DNA of 64,000 nt, taken from positions 1,297,501 to 1,361,500 of the forward strand of contig NZ_PHTY01000001.1 in assembly GCF_002813135.1 (NCBI RefSeq), read 5' to 3'. This document shows, in pieces, positions 42,083-50,679 of the stretch (the stretch's first letter is position 1; the number at the start of each line of letters is the position of its first letter). The position numbers and the translations under genes are program-made. Source of the DNA: Ulvibacter sp. MAR_2010_11 (GTDB lineage Bacteria > Bacteroidota > Bacteroidia > Flavobacteriales > Flavobacteriaceae). Under the pieces are notes generated by a model that was not told where the DNA came from, ran no database searches, and worked only from the letters and a program-made list of their open reading frames with translations.

Positions 42083-43354
42083 CTAATCGATCGTATCGAA
42101 GCCGCAATAGGGAACCAGCACTTCCGGAATTTTAATTCCCGTTGGAGTTTGATAGTTTTCCAGAATACCTGCCAAAACACGCGGGAGTGCAAGAGCACTA
42201 CCGTTTAACGTATGTACCAGATTGTTTTTTCCTTCCTTGTCTTTAAATCGAAGTTTCAATCTGTTTGCCTGAAATGTTTCAAAATTAGACACCGAAGAAA
42301 TCTCTAACCACCGATCCTGTGCGGTAGAAAACACTTCAAAATCGTAAGTTAATGCTGAAGTAAAACCTAAGTCTCCTCCACACAAACGCAAAATTCGATA
42401 CGGGAGTTTTAAATCGCGTAAAATCCCCTTAACATGCTCTACCATGCCGTCAAGTGCAGCATAGCTGCTGTCCGGATGCTCAATACGTACAATTTCCACC
42501 TTGTCAAATTGGTGCAATCTGTTCAATCCGCGAACGTGTGCTCCGTAACTACCGGCCTCTCTTCTAAAGCAAGGAGTATATCCGGTACACATAATAGGAA
42601 GTTCGGTATGTGCCAACAAATCTCCACGGAATAAATTGGTAACGGGAACTTCGGCTGTTGGAATTAAATATAAATCGTCAACCCCCACATGATACATCTG
42701 CCCTTCTTTGTCTGGTAATTGTCCTGTTCCAAAGCCTGAAGCTTCATTTACCAAATGCGGCACCTGATATTCTGTGTAACCGGCTGCTGTGTTTTTATCG
42801 AGGAAATAGGCAATTAGTGCACGTTGTAAGCGGGCTCCTTTTCCTTTATAAACCGGAAAACCGGCTCCGGTAATTTTTACTCCCAATTCGAAATCGATTA
42901 AGTCGTATTTCTTGGCTAGTTCCCAATGAGGCAGGGCTTCGGTATCTAAAACAGGAATTTCACCTTCTATAAATACTTCTTCATTGTCATTCTCATCGGT
43001 TCCTGCAGGAACCAGCGTATTGGGTATATTAGGAATGGTATACAGCAGTTGTTGCAATTTTTCGGAAGCGGTGTTTAATTGGTCACCAAGTACTTTTGAA
43101 GTCTCCTTTAATTGACCCGTTTTTTCCTTTAGTAAATTTGCCTTTTGTGTTTCTCCGCTCTGAAACAATTTTCCAATCTCCTTTGAAAAAGTATTGGATT
43201 GCGCAAGGGTTTCGTCCAATTGCAATTGGGTAGTTCTACGGTCTTCATCGGCTTGGAGCACTTGCTCGAATACCTCGCTAGCGTCAATACCTCTTTTGGC
43301 AAGGGCGGTAATATAGTGTGCTTTGTTGTCTCGTATCTCTTGTACCTGTAACAT
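42083..43354 (-). CDS. serS: Seryl-tRNA synthetase
   Basis: This 423-residue class II synthetase charges tRNA-Ser. The N-terminal coiled-coil arm (~30-105) grips the tRNA long variable arm. Motif 2 is TPCFRREAGSYGAHVRGLNRLHQF with the ATP-binding Arg, and motif 3 is NGSALALPRVLAGILENYQ. The serine-binding TAEVPVTN segment is intact. Length is normal. It probably starts a transcript that continues into the TPR and DUF4286 genes. Confidence 0.98.
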   Translation of the reverse strand: MLQVQEIRDNKAHYITALAKRGIDASEVFEQVLQADEDRRTTQLQLDETLAQSNTFSKEIGKLFQSGETQKANLLKEKTGQLKETSKVLGDQLNTASEKLQQLLYTIPNIPNTLVPAGTDENDNEEVFIEGEIPVLDTEALPHWELAKKYDLIDFELGVKITGAGFPVYKGKGARLQRALIAYFLDKNTAAGYTEYQVPHLVNEASGFGTGQLPDKEGQMYHVGVDDLYLIPTAEVPVTNLFRGDLLAHTELPIMCTGYTPCFRREAGSYGAHVRGLNRLHQFDKVEIVRIEHPDSSYAALDGMVEHVKGILRDLKLPYRILRLCGGDLGFTSALTYDFEVFSTAQDRWLEISSVSNFETFQANRLKLRFKDKEGKNNLVHTLNGSALALPRVLAGILENYQTPTGIKIPEVLVPYCGFDTID

Positions 43355-43471
43355 GGCGGATTGCTTTTAAGGCTGCAAATTTACGGAAATTGAGAATTTT
43401 ACGAGTGTTTTAGTTTTGTTCTTTTTTCCATCGCCGAAAAAAGAATTGAACAATGCCATAAATTGAATTTA

Positions 43472-44809
43472 TTAAGGCAATGGATTCACTTTATGATAAT
43501 CGGGTGGGGAAGCTAAAATCCAATCGTGGTGCTTAAAATGATGCCATTTTTCGGAAGCCAGATCTACGCTTTTGTCAATAAGCGGGAAGTACTCTCCGCC
43601 GTTTACCTGGACTCTGGCGTCCATAAATACGGCCACATCTTTACCCACTTCTGCTTCCGAAGCTTTAATTCGTTGCGCCATTTGCCATAGCAAATCGGGT
43701 TTTGTTTTAACAGAACGACTCTGTTTTTCTCCAACCAACTTGGTGTAATCATAGCGCAAGCGCTCACCGGTTTTTTTGTCTTCTACCCACACCGTTAAAC
43801 TGCCGTGTTTGGAACGAAGCATCATACGCCAGCTAAGACGATGACCTTCTTCGGTCCATAGGACATCATCTTTAAAAAACCAATGCCTAAGTGGAAGTGC
43901 AATTTGAATGACAAAATAGATTGAAAAAACAGTAATTAAGGTATTGCGATACTTCGGAAGGATTGTCTCACCGGCTGTGTACAGTTGCTTTTTCGGTAAA
44001 AAACGCTTCTGAAGTAATTCCGGAGAAAAGAAAAATAATGCAAACGCAATCGACATATATGGGAAGATGCCAATTTGAAACACAACCGAATTAAACAAAT
44101 GAAAAAATATTGAAATACAAAAGCCCAGAAGACGGGTACGCTTCCAAAGAAGCAACGGAATGATGAGCAAATCGAAAAGAATCCCTACATAAGCAATACA
44201 CCAGTGTACCCAATGTAGCTGTAAAAATCCGCCAATGAGCCAGTAGTCACTTTTTCCGCTCATAAACAAGGCCGGTACCGTTAGATTCAACCAATCGGGA
44301 TACCATTTAGCGACGGAAGCATAGGTGTATACTATCCAAACCTGAAGAATAAGAATCAACAATACCCATCGCGGCATAGAAGGGGATTTTATTTTCGGAT
44401 TTATTTTAGCATCCAAAGAAAACCAACGATGTGCCGGGAGTATTGCCATAATCCAGCACAACAACATCAATAAATAATAGTGGTTGTTATAGGAAGTTTT
44501 TTGCATTAAATACACTCCCGACCATAAAATCGCATACCCAATCATGCTGAGCCTGTATTTGTAGCCCAGAAGTACACATACTCCACAGATTCCCATAAGG
44601 ATAAAATAGAAATACATGCCGTTTCCCGGCAGTGGTTGCAGAAAATCCAACCCTATAAAATTAAAGGTGAAATCGGGTTCTACAAAGGCGCGTCGCACCC
44701 AGCCGGTCGCAATGGCACCAAACGCTTCCACTGCAATAAGAAAACCAAAAGCGATTCTGAAAAGAACAAGTCCGCTATTGTCAATATGGGTAAAAAGCCA
44801 CTTATTCAT
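43472..44809 (-). CDS. HTTM-domain (vitamin K-dependent gamma-carboxylase-like) membrane protein
   Basis: This 445-residue protein has a cluster of membrane helices in the first ~300 residues, opening with the HTTM pattern DNSGLVLFRIAFGFLIAVEAFG and containing NHYYLLMLLCWIMAILPAHRWFSLDA. It ends in a soluble C-terminal domain (~320-445, GHRLSWRMMLRSKHGSLTVWV). This architecture is related to the vitamin K-dependent gamma-carboxylase fold; bacterial members have no proven carboxylase role. It overlaps ribF by 8 bases at its start. Confidence 0.88.
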   Translation of the reverse strand: MNKWLFTHIDNSGLVLFRIAFGFLIAVEAFGAIATGWVRRAFVEPDFTFNFIGLDFLQPLPGNGMYFYFILMGICGVCVLLGYKYRLSMIGYAILWSGVYLMQKTSYNNHYYLLMLLCWIMAILPAHRWFSLDAKINPKIKSPSMPRWVLLILILQVWIVYTYASVAKWYPDWLNLTVPALFMSGKSDYWLIGGFLQLHWVHWCIAYVGILFDLLIIPLLLWKRTRLLGFCISIFFHLFNSVVFQIGIFPYMSIAFALFFFSPELLQKRFLPKKQLYTAGETILPKYRNTLITVFSIYFVIQIALPLRHWFFKDDVLWTEEGHRLSWRMMLRSKHGSLTVWVEDKKTGERLRYDYTKLVGEKQSRSVKTKPDLLWQMAQRIKASEAEVGKDVAVFMDARVQVNGGEYFPLIDKSVDLASEKWHHFKHHDWILASPPDYHKVNPLP

Positions 44810-45734
44810 TGAGATTTAAAAAATCACGGGCAAAGGCTTCGTCTTTGGTAATTGCCTCCTTTAGGGATTTCACGTCTTTAAAGGTTTCTTCGTCACGGAT
44901 ATGAGTTAGAAACTCGATGGTAAGATTTTTTTGATACAAATCTTCCTTAAAATCCAGAAAATAGGTTTCTATAGTTTTGTCTGTTCCCCCAACCGTGGGA
45001 TTGGTGCCAATGCTTGTAATTCCGAAGACATTTTCCGAATTGATTGTGGCGTGTACCACATAAACACCGTTTTTCGGAACCAATTTATACGGTTCTTCGA
45101 TGTGCAAATTGGCAGTTGGGTAATCCATGGTTCTTCCGATGCTTTTTCCTTTTACCACGGTTCCGGAAAGCATAAAGTGGTATCCCAAATAATTGTTGGC
45201 GGTTGTAATGTCGCCGGCCAGCAATGCCTTTCGTATTTTGGTGGAGCTTACGGCAACTTCATCGAGTTCTTGGGCGCTAATTTCTTCTACTTCAAAATGA
45301 TATGTTTTTCCAAACTCTTTTAAGTCTTCGATATTGGCGGTGCGGTTTCGACCAAAACGATGGTCGTAACCGATAATAATTTTTTTTGCCTTCAGCTTGT
45401 TCACCAAAATATCCCGAACATATTCTACGGCTGTCAGTCTTGAAAAAGCATGCGTAAAAGGATGCATCACTAAATGATTCAGTCCTGTTTTGTCGAGCAG
45501 CGCCTTTTTTTCATCCATGGTATTGATAAGCTGAAGGTTTGTGTCGGTTTGAAGCACCAGGCGGGGATGCGGGAAGAAGGTGAGCAACACCGAATCCAGT
45601 TTCTCTTTTTTTGCCGTATTTACCACACGCTGAAGAATGGCCTTATGACCAATATGTACTCCGTCGAAAGTGCCAATAGTGACAACACTTTGTCGGTCGT
45701 TCTTATAGTTTGCTGCAGAGAGGTATTCGTTCAC
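44802..45734 (-). CDS. ribF: Bifunctional riboflavin kinase / FAD synthetase
   Basis: This 310-residue cytoplasmic enzyme converts riboflavin to FMN and then FAD. The N-terminal nucleotidyltransferase has TIGTFDGVHIGHKAIL and GYDHRFGRNRTAN. The C-terminal flavokinase has GRTMDYPTANL, the substrate-Mg motif, and KNGVYVV. Length is normal. It is 1 base after pth and overlaps the HTTM gene by 8 bases, so the three share a transcript. Confidence 0.97.
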   Translation of the reverse strand: MNEYLSAANYKNDRQSVVTIGTFDGVHIGHKAILQRVVNTAKKEKLDSVLLTFFPHPRLVLQTDTNLQLINTMDEKKALLDKTGLNHLVMHPFTHAFSRLTAVEYVRDILVNKLKAKKIIIGYDHRFGRNRTANIEDLKEFGKTYHFEVEEISAQELDEVAVSSTKIRKALLAGDITTANNYLGYHFMLSGTVVKGKSIGRTMDYPTANLHIEEPYKLVPKNGVYVVHATINSENVFGITSIGTNPTVGGTDKTIETYFLDFKEDLYQKNLTIEFLTHIRDEETFKDVKSLKEAITKDEAFARDFLNLNE

Positions 45735-45735
45735 G

Positions 45736-46368
45736 TTATTTTCCGTTAAAGGTATTCATTGTAATATTGATTCCGGCGAGCGCAAAAGAATTTATGATTT
45801 CAGAGCTTTTTTCCAGACGTTCCTTCAGTAATTTTTCTTCTTCGGGATTCCATTCGCCCAACACATAATCTACCTGACGTCCTTTGGAAAATTCATCACT
45901 TATCCCGAATCTAAATCGGTTGTAATTTACGGTTTCCAGCATTGCCTGTATGTCTTTGAGTCCGTTATGTCCACCATCACTACCTTTGGTTTTTATTCGA
46001 AAGGTTCCGAAGGCTAAGTTAAGGTCATCGGTTATTACCAATAAGTTTTCTAACGGAATTTTTTCTTTTTCCAACCAGTATTTAACTGCTTTACCACTTA
46101 AATTCATATAGGTACTTGGCTTCAGCAACAGCAAACTCCGACCTTTCTTTTTATGAAGCGTGATATCTCCCAGTTTGGCAGTTTCCCAGGTTAATCCTTC
46201 TTTTTCGGCGATATAATCGAGAATTTTAAAACCAACATTGTGGCGTGTATGCTCGTATTTCGGACCAATATTGCCCAATCCGGCAATGAGAAATTTTTTC
46301 ATGGGGTCATCTTCGGCTATTGATGTTGTTGCTTTTGAAGCAAATAGTTTCTTTAGAAAAGCAAACAT
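45736..46368 (-). CDS. pth: Peptidyl-tRNA hydrolase
   Basis: The core enzyme starts at MKKFLIAGLGNIGPKYEHTRHNVGF (Met23), with the catalytic His in TRHNVGF and SLLLLKPSTYMNLSGKAV, DDLNLAFGTFRIKTKGSDGGHNGLKDI and RFGISDEF typical of Pth. It recycles peptidyl-tRNA that drops off ribosomes. The 22-residue N-terminal extension (MFAFLKKLFASKATTSIAED) is found in some flavobacterial homologues; the internal ATG at 46302 would give the standard length. It is followed 1 base later by ribF. Confidence 0.95.
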   Translation of the reverse strand: MFAFLKKLFASKATTSIAEDDPMKKFLIAGLGNIGPKYEHTRHNVGFKILDYIAEKEGLTWETAKLGDITLHKKKGRSLLLLKPSTYMNLSGKAVKYWLEKEKIPLENLLVITDDLNLAFGTFRIKTKGSDGGHNGLKDIQAMLETVNYNRFRFGISDEFSKGRQVDYVLGEWNPEEEKLLKERLEKSSEIINSFALAGINITMNTFNGK

Positions 46369-46403
46369 AGATAGATTTTAGCTTCGGTAAAAATAAAAAA
46401 AAA

Positions 46404-46423
46404 CATCCCGAAAAATCGGGATG
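46404..46423 (-). terminator. Terminator of rplY
   Basis: An 8-bp perfect stem (CATCCCGA / TCGGGATG) has an AAAA loop. The A-rich stretch 46391-46403 becomes the U run on the minus strand. It lies 28 bases past the rplY stop. Confidence 0.8.
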
Positions 46424-46451
46424 CTTTGTATTTATATTATGAAGTAAAGAT

Positions 46452-47105
46452 TTATTCTTCAGCAGGTGCTTCGGCAGTTTCTCCTTCGGCAGTTGCAGTT
46501 TCTCCTTCTTCACCTTCAACTTCTTCTTCCTCTTCTTCTTCAACCTCATCGACGATGGCGGTTCTAGAAGTTCTCACCTGACAAATTACTGTGTTTTCAG
46601 AATGTAAGATTTTGTACGCATCGGTAGCTACGGCGGTAACATACATTTTTGCACCAATTTTCATATCCGAAATATCGGCTTCGATAAAATCGGGAAGATT
46701 GGCAGGCAATGCTTTTACTCGAAGTTTACGTGTTACAATACGCAATACACCTCCGTTACGAACACCTTTTGAATTTCCTACAACACGAACAGGAATTTCC
46801 ATCATTACTTCCTTATCGTCGTAAATTTGATAGAAATCCATGTGTAGAATACGGTCTGTTACCGGGTGAAATTGAATGTCTTGAAGGATGGCATTTACTT
46901 TGGTGCCATCTTCTAAGGCAATTACAACTGTATGTACATCGGGGGTGTACACTAAGTGTCTAAATGCCAGTTCTTCTGCTGAAAAGTGAATAGGCGTTTC
47001 CCCTCCGTATACTACGCAAGGAACCTGTCCAGCATTACGTAAGGCTTTGGTCGATACCTTGCCTACGCTTTCTCTTTTGGATCCGTTGATTGTAATTGAT
47101 TTCAT
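46452..47105 (-). CDS. rplY: 50S ribosomal protein L25/general stress protein Ctc
   Basis: At 217 residues it is the long TL5/CTC form. The N-terminal 5S rRNA-binding domain (~1-90, [33 protein letters not shown]) is followed by the Ctc domain (~95-185, [18 protein letters not shown]). The low-complexity acidic tail ([19 protein letters not shown]) occurs in many Bacteroidota L25 proteins. It binds 5S rRNA in the large subunit. A -7-like CATCTTTG (minus strand, 47149-47156) precedes it by ~45 bases. Confidence 0.96.
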   Translation of the reverse strand: MKSITINGSKRESVGKVSTKALRNAGQVPCVVYGGETPIHFSAEELAFRHLVYTPDVHTVVIALEDGTKVNAILQDIQFHPVTDRILHMDFYQIYDDKEVMMEIPVRVVGNSKGVRNGGVLRIVTRKLRVKALPANLPDFIEADISDMKIGAKMYVTAVATDAYKILHSENTVICQVRTSRTAIVDEVEEEEEEEVEGEEGETATAEGETAEAPAEE

Positions 47106-47218
47106 TGTAAATTAATTGTTTATTAAGATTAATACCTTCTAAAAGGGGTGCAAAGATGCAGTTTTTTTCTGAAAGTTAGAAGTGAAAGTGAGAGTTTTTT
47201 AAGAGAGAAAATAAATCG

Positions 47219-47365
47219 CTTGAAAAGACCCCTCTCCGCTGTTAGCGGATCTCCCCTAGAAGGGGAGAATTATTCTTTTTTTATTAATGAAAATGGTTTA
47301 TAAAAAGCCAAATTTCCCTCCCTTTTCAGGGAAGGTGGAATCTTCGAAGAAGAAAACGGCGGGGT
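47219..47365. repeat. Intergenic G/C boilerplate repeats between rplY and prs
   Basis: Two adjacent repeat fragments lie in the 259-base gap. One is ACCCCTCTCCGCTGTTAGCG followed by CTCCCCTAGAAGGGGAG (47219-47266). The other is TTTCCCTCCCTTTTCAGGGA with GGCGGGGTTA (~47312-47365), which ends at the prs stop. They resemble the dispersed hairpin repeat at 33378. Nothing gene-like is seen in this gap, and the second element may double as the prs terminator. Confidence 0.5.
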
Positions 47366-48306
47366 TACATTAAAAACTTTGAGCTTATAGATTGATTGTG
47401 GTGTACGCTTAACATCACATCGGCAAATAATTTTGCACAGGTAAGCACTCGAATTTTTTTACTTTCTTGTCGCAGCGGAATGGAATCGGTGACGATAAGT
47501 TCTTCCAGTTTCGATTTTTCGATCCGATCGTACGCGCTTCCCGAAAGAATAGGGTGTGTACAAATGGCACGAACGCTTAAAGCGCCGCGCTCCATCATTA
47601 AATCGGCTGCTTTGGTAAGTGTTCCTGCGGTGTCGACCATATCGTCTACTAAAACAACGTTTTTACCTTCCACATCGCCAATCAGTTCCATATGAGAGAT
47701 GATATTCGCCTTTTCACGTTGCTTGTAACAAATTACCACATCGCTTTCCATTGCCTTCGAGTAGGCATAGGCTCGTTTGGAACCTCCCATATCGGGGGAA
47801 GCAATGGTTAGATTGTCCAGATTTAGTTTTCGCAAGTATGGTAAAAAGATTGTAGAAGCAAACAGGTGATCCACCGGCTTTTCAAAAAACCCTTGAATTT
47901 GATCGGCATGAAGGTCCATGGTAATAATTCGTGTGGCTCCTGCTGTTTCCAACATTTTTGCCACTAATTTTGCTGCGATGGGAACCCGTGGCTTGTCTTT
48001 GCGGTCCTGCCGTGCCCATCCGAAATAGGGTAACACAGCAGTAATATGACGTGCCGACGAGCGTTTGGCAGCATCCAGCATGAGTAACATTTCCATTAAA
48101 TGGTCGCTGTTAGGGAAGGTTGAGCCAATAATAAAAACCCGACTCCCTCTTACCGATTCTTCAAAGGAAGGTTGAAATTCTCCGTCGCTATAATGAGAGG
48201 TGATTACGTTTCCTAACGAGACACCAAAGGCATTGGCGATGTCTTGTGCAAGGACTTGACTTTGTTTACAGGCAAAAATTTTAGGTTCCGGAGCTTGCAT
48301 TTGCAT
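47365..48306 (-). CDS. prs: Ribose-phosphate pyrophosphokinase
   Basis: It makes PRPP from ribose-5-phosphate and ATP for purine, pyrimidine, His and Trp synthesis. At 313 residues it is of family length, with SDGEFQPSFEESVRGSRVFIIG, VLPYFGWARQDRKDKPR, TMDLHADQIQGFF and the PRPP-binding VVLVDDMVDTAGTL loop. The start could be Met1 or Met3; both lie within six bases. A good Bacteroidota promoter precedes it (48336-48365). Confidence 0.97.
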   Translation of the reverse strand: MQMQAPEPKIFACKQSQVLAQDIANAFGVSLGNVITSHYSDGEFQPSFEESVRGSRVFIIGSTFPNSDHLMEMLLMLDAAKRSSARHITAVLPYFGWARQDRKDKPRVPIAAKLVAKMLETAGATRIITMDLHADQIQGFFEKPVDHLFASTIFLPYLRKLNLDNLTIASPDMGGSKRAYAYSKAMESDVVICYKQREKANIISHMELIGDVEGKNVVLVDDMVDTAGTLTKAADLMMERGALSVRAICTHPILSGSAYDRIEKSKLEELIVTDSIPLRQESKKIRVLTCAKLFADVMLSVHHNQSISSKFLM

Positions 48307-48335
48307 GATGTGGTCGATAACTGGTTGATTGTTTG

Positions 48336-48365
48336 CAAATGTAAATGAATAGGAAGTGTTTCAAA
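48336..48365 (-). promoter_or_regulatory. Promoter of prs
   Basis: On the minus strand TTTG (48362-48365) and TACATTTG (48336-48343) are separated by 18 bases. This fits the Bacteroidota TTTG/TAnnTTTG consensus. Transcription should start about 25-30 bases before the prs start codon. Confidence 0.6.
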
Positions 48366-48408
48366 AAAAATGCTATTAAGAATTACTAACAATTTACAAT
48401 TATTTGTT

Positions 48409-48416
48409 TATTTTTG
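48409..48416 (+). promoter_or_regulatory. -7 box of tRNA-Leu
   Basis: TATTTTTG matches TAnnTTTG and ends 9 bases before the tRNA 5' end. No clear TTTG -33 box is seen upstream. Confidence 0.45.
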
Positions 48417-48425
48417 CCGTCCAAT

Positions 48426-48507
48426 GCTCGAGTGGCGGAATTGGTAGACGCGCTGGATTCAAAATCCAGTGTTTTAGGACGTGCGGGTTCGATTCCCGCC
48501 TCGAGTA
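48426..48507 (+). tRNA. tRNA-Leu (anticodon CAA)
   Basis: This 82-base tRNA starts GCTCGAGTGGCGGAATTGG. The acceptor stem GCTCGAG pairs with CTCGAGT (a G-U pair at position 1), and the discriminator is A. The D-loop has AATTGGTAGAC. The anticodon stem CTGGA/TCCAG holds loop TTCAAAA with anticodon CAA. A class II variable arm (TGTTTTAGGACGT) and T-arm GCGGG-TTCGATT-CCCGC complete it. CCA is not encoded. It reads UUG codons. Confidence 0.96.
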
Positions 48508-48537
48508 CGAATAAACCACAAAAACGGTTAAATATGA

Positions 48538-48570
48538 GCGAGCTTCAAAAAGGAAGCTCGCTTTTTTTTT
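48538..48570 (+). terminator. Terminator of tRNA-Leu
   Basis: A 9-bp stem GCGAGCTTC / GAAGCTCGC with a 6-base loop is followed by nine T residues, 31 bases past the tRNA. Confidence 0.92.
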
Positions 48571-48578
48571 GAAGTAAA

Positions 48579-48824
48579 GTGAATTATTTGTTTTTGTGGT
48601 TTTCAAAGCGACGCGGTAGGGAACAATTGCGTAGCGATTGAATCCCGCAAGTTGGTTTGAGTGAATTATTTGTTTTTGTGGTTTTCAAAGCGACGCGGTA
48701 GGGAACAATTGCGTAGCGATTGAATCCCGCGAGTTGGTTTGAGTGAACTATTTGTTTTTGTGGTTTTCAAAGCGACGCGGTAGGGAACAATTGCGTAGCG
48801 ATTGAATCCCGCGAGTTGGTTTGA
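48579..48824 (+). repeat. Three tandem 82-bp repeats downstream of tRNA-Leu
   Basis: Three head-to-tail copies (48579-48660, 48661-48742, 48743-48824) are nearly identical; I see only two or three differences. Each contains GTTTTTGTGGTTT, which is exactly complementary to 13 bases of the tRNA trailer (48513-48525). Each also has a strong hairpin, GGGA-A-CAATTGC-GTA-GCGATTG-AA-TCCC, and a tail GTTGGTTTGA. The unit is not a multiple of three, so it is not coding. There are no spacers, so it is not CRISPR. It could be a small RNA array or an expanded flank repeat. Confidence 0.9.
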
Positions 48825-48850
48825 GGGAAGGGTTTTATTTTGAGCTTTTT

Positions 48851-49102
48851 ATGTTTTATCGCTCCGTAATTTTCAATAGTCATAAGAATTGTATTTATGA
48901 TGGAATTACACCTTACCAAATGATAAAAGATATTAGAATGAAAAGGATTGTTGAAATGGCTTTACAAAAGAAGCTGGACTTTTCCGAAATCGCTATGATG
49001 ACAGGGATACGAGAGCCAAATTCTATTTCCGGGTTGTTAAGAAAGGGAACCCGGCATCAATTCCCAAAAAAAGAAGTCTCTTATGATTTTCACAATGGAT
49101 AG
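48851..49102 (+). pseudogene. Remnant of an AraC-family DNA-binding domain
   Basis: This ~83-residue ORF contains GITPYQMIKDIRMKRIVEMA and LDFSEIAMMTGIREPNSISGLL, which track the two helix-turn-helix units of AraC proteins (TPYQYIKNIRL, then SISEIAYEVGF). The conserved F-SxSYFSR-FK of the second helix is lost, and there is no effector domain. The frame opens inside the last 82-bp repeat. I read it as a decayed 3' fragment of a regulator gene; the 128 bases after it hold nothing recognisable. Confidence 0.55.
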
Positions 49103-49229
49103 TGCCTCTGTTCGTATGGTGGAAAATCAATATAATGTTGACAGGCAATGTTCAACCGTGATTACAACCTTCCGTCCCTATTAAAAATGCAATAGTACTA
49201 TCAATACATTTTAAAATGCGATTGAACGA

Positions 49230-49799
49230 TTATGCCATTTCACTCAATAGTTTTTCTAAATCCCAAACAGTGGCAAATTCTTCATTCAAGCTGGCAAGGG
49301 CAGTTTGATGCATAGTTTCGGCATCATATTTTTCACCGTTGATTCCGCTTCTATCGAATGTTGCTGTCGCATCGGAGATTACATAGGTTTCAAACCCAAA
49401 ATTTCCTGCCATTCTAACCGTAGTCGAAACACAGTGATTTGTCGTTATTCCAACAACAACCAGGCTTTTAATATTTTCAGCATCTAGTTGCTCTTTTAGA
49501 TTTGTGCCTATAAAGGCGCTGTTTACGTGCTTTGTGATAACTGGCTCGCTTTCCAGGGGAGTTACCATTGTATTAAACTCAAAGCCCTCATTTGTGTTGT
49601 TTAGTAATGATTTCGGATTTTTGGAATGATGCCTAACATGATAAACAGGTAGATTTTGTTCTCGCCAAACTTTTAAAATATTGCCGGATTTCAATTCTGC
49701 ATCTTTGTTGTTTCTGTTTCCTCCCCAATACGCTTCATTTAAAAATGCTTTTTGAATATCTATTAAAATCAGCGCGGGTCTTTTTGTTTTTAGTTTCAT
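49230..49799 (-). CDS. Isochorismatase-family cysteine hydrolase
   Basis: This 189-residue protein carries the complete cysteine hydrolase triad: Asp14 (LIDIQKAF), Lys90 (VITKHVNSAFIGT) and Cys123 (GITTNHCVSTT), the last two bridged by the usual non-prolyl cis-peptide region. Relatives include nicotinamidases and isochorismatases. The metal-ligand pattern of nicotinamidase (D-x-H) is not clear here, so the substrate stays open. It stands alone on the minus strand, with 218 bases of unassigned A/T-rich sequence upstream. Confidence 0.9.
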   Translation of the reverse strand: MKLKTKRPALILIDIQKAFLNEAYWGGNRNNKDAELKSGNILKVWREQNLPVYHVRHHSKNPKSLLNNTNEGFEFNTMVTPLESEPVITKHVNSAFIGTNLKEQLDAENIKSLVVVGITTNHCVSTTVRMAGNFGFETYVISDATATFDRSGINGEKYDAETMHQTALASLNEEFATVWDLEKLLSEMA

Positions 49800-50017
49800 A
49801 TTGGTGCGAATTTTGTTTATTAATCGTTATTCAGATTTTCCTCAAAGCTGGAGAGATTTATTCTTTCGTTTTAAAACGCTAATATTTTATCATCCTCCGG
49901 GCTGAGCTCTATTTTTTGCCTGTATTGAATCAATTATATACGCTTTATCGGAATTTATAAACTATATAGTAGCATTCCTGATTAACGGAACACTTATGCT
50001 TTACATTTTGTTACAAA

Positions 50018-50650
50018 TTATTTTTTTTGACCGGCCTTTATTGATTTTTCTGTTTCTTCATTGTAGGCATAATCAACGAGAGTTATATATTCAGTTTTTT
50101 TGTCAAAACTTAGGTTGAGCCAACCATAATAACTTTGTTGATTTTTTATATGCTTAATTGCGACCATCGTTTCTGATTCGTCCCGCCAATCTCCCTCATA
50201 TTCGGTTGAACCATCATTAAATGTTTGTCGCAACACTAAAATGCTGTGATCTGATGTCCATATCTGATTTCCCGAAAGTTCATTGTTAATGATGCTATTT
50301 GGATTCTGACGCACCAAAAACCCCATATTTAAGAAATGATTGTCATTAGGCGGACCACTTTTAATCAAATTGGCTCCAATCGGGTTAATTCCAACATAGA
50401 GTTGATCACCATTGGAGTTTGCAGTTAATACGGCAAAAATTGTATAGTCCACGACACCATCACTGTTTAGGTCTAACTCTATTGGAGCGGGATCTCCGGC
50501 AAACACTTTTCGGCCATCTATTTGATAGTAGATTTTTTCCGGAATGGGAGTGGGCTCCGAATTATCATCTGTAGAACAACCTACTAAAGATATCCCTAAT
50601 ATTGAAATTATAAAAAGAGGGAACGGCTTAAAGTTAGTGAGAAAATTCAT
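50018..50650 (-). CDS. Lipoprotein of unknown function
   Basis: A lipoprotein signal (LFIISILGISLVGCSTDDN, lipid Cys25) is followed by ~180 residues of beta-rich sequence with PIELDLNSDGVVDYTIF (a dockerin/EF-hand-like DLNSDGVVD acidic loop), WTSDHSILVLRQTFNDGS and YYGWLNLSFDKKTEYITLVDYAYNE. The overall pattern is seen in flavobacterial proteins that report a stored property of a secreted object, but I do not recognise a family. It is 29 bases after the RidA-like gene and probably belongs to the TetR-controlled set. Confidence 0.65.
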   Translation of the reverse strand: MNFLTNFKPFPLFIISILGISLVGCSTDDNSEPTPIPEKIYYQIDGRKVFAGDPAPIELDLNSDGVVDYTIFAVLTANSNGDQLYVGINPIGANLIKSGPPNDNHFLNMGFLVRQNPNSIINNELSGNQIWTSDHSILVLRQTFNDGSTEYEGDWRDESETMVAIKHIKNQQSYYGWLNLSFDKKTEYITLVDYAYNEETEKSIKAGQKK

Positions 50651-50679
50651 GTTTAAAATAGGATTAATTTGTGTCGTTT

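Noticed and set aside
48579-48824. CRISPR array
   Set aside because: The three units are contiguous 82-bp copies without spacers, and there are no cas genes.
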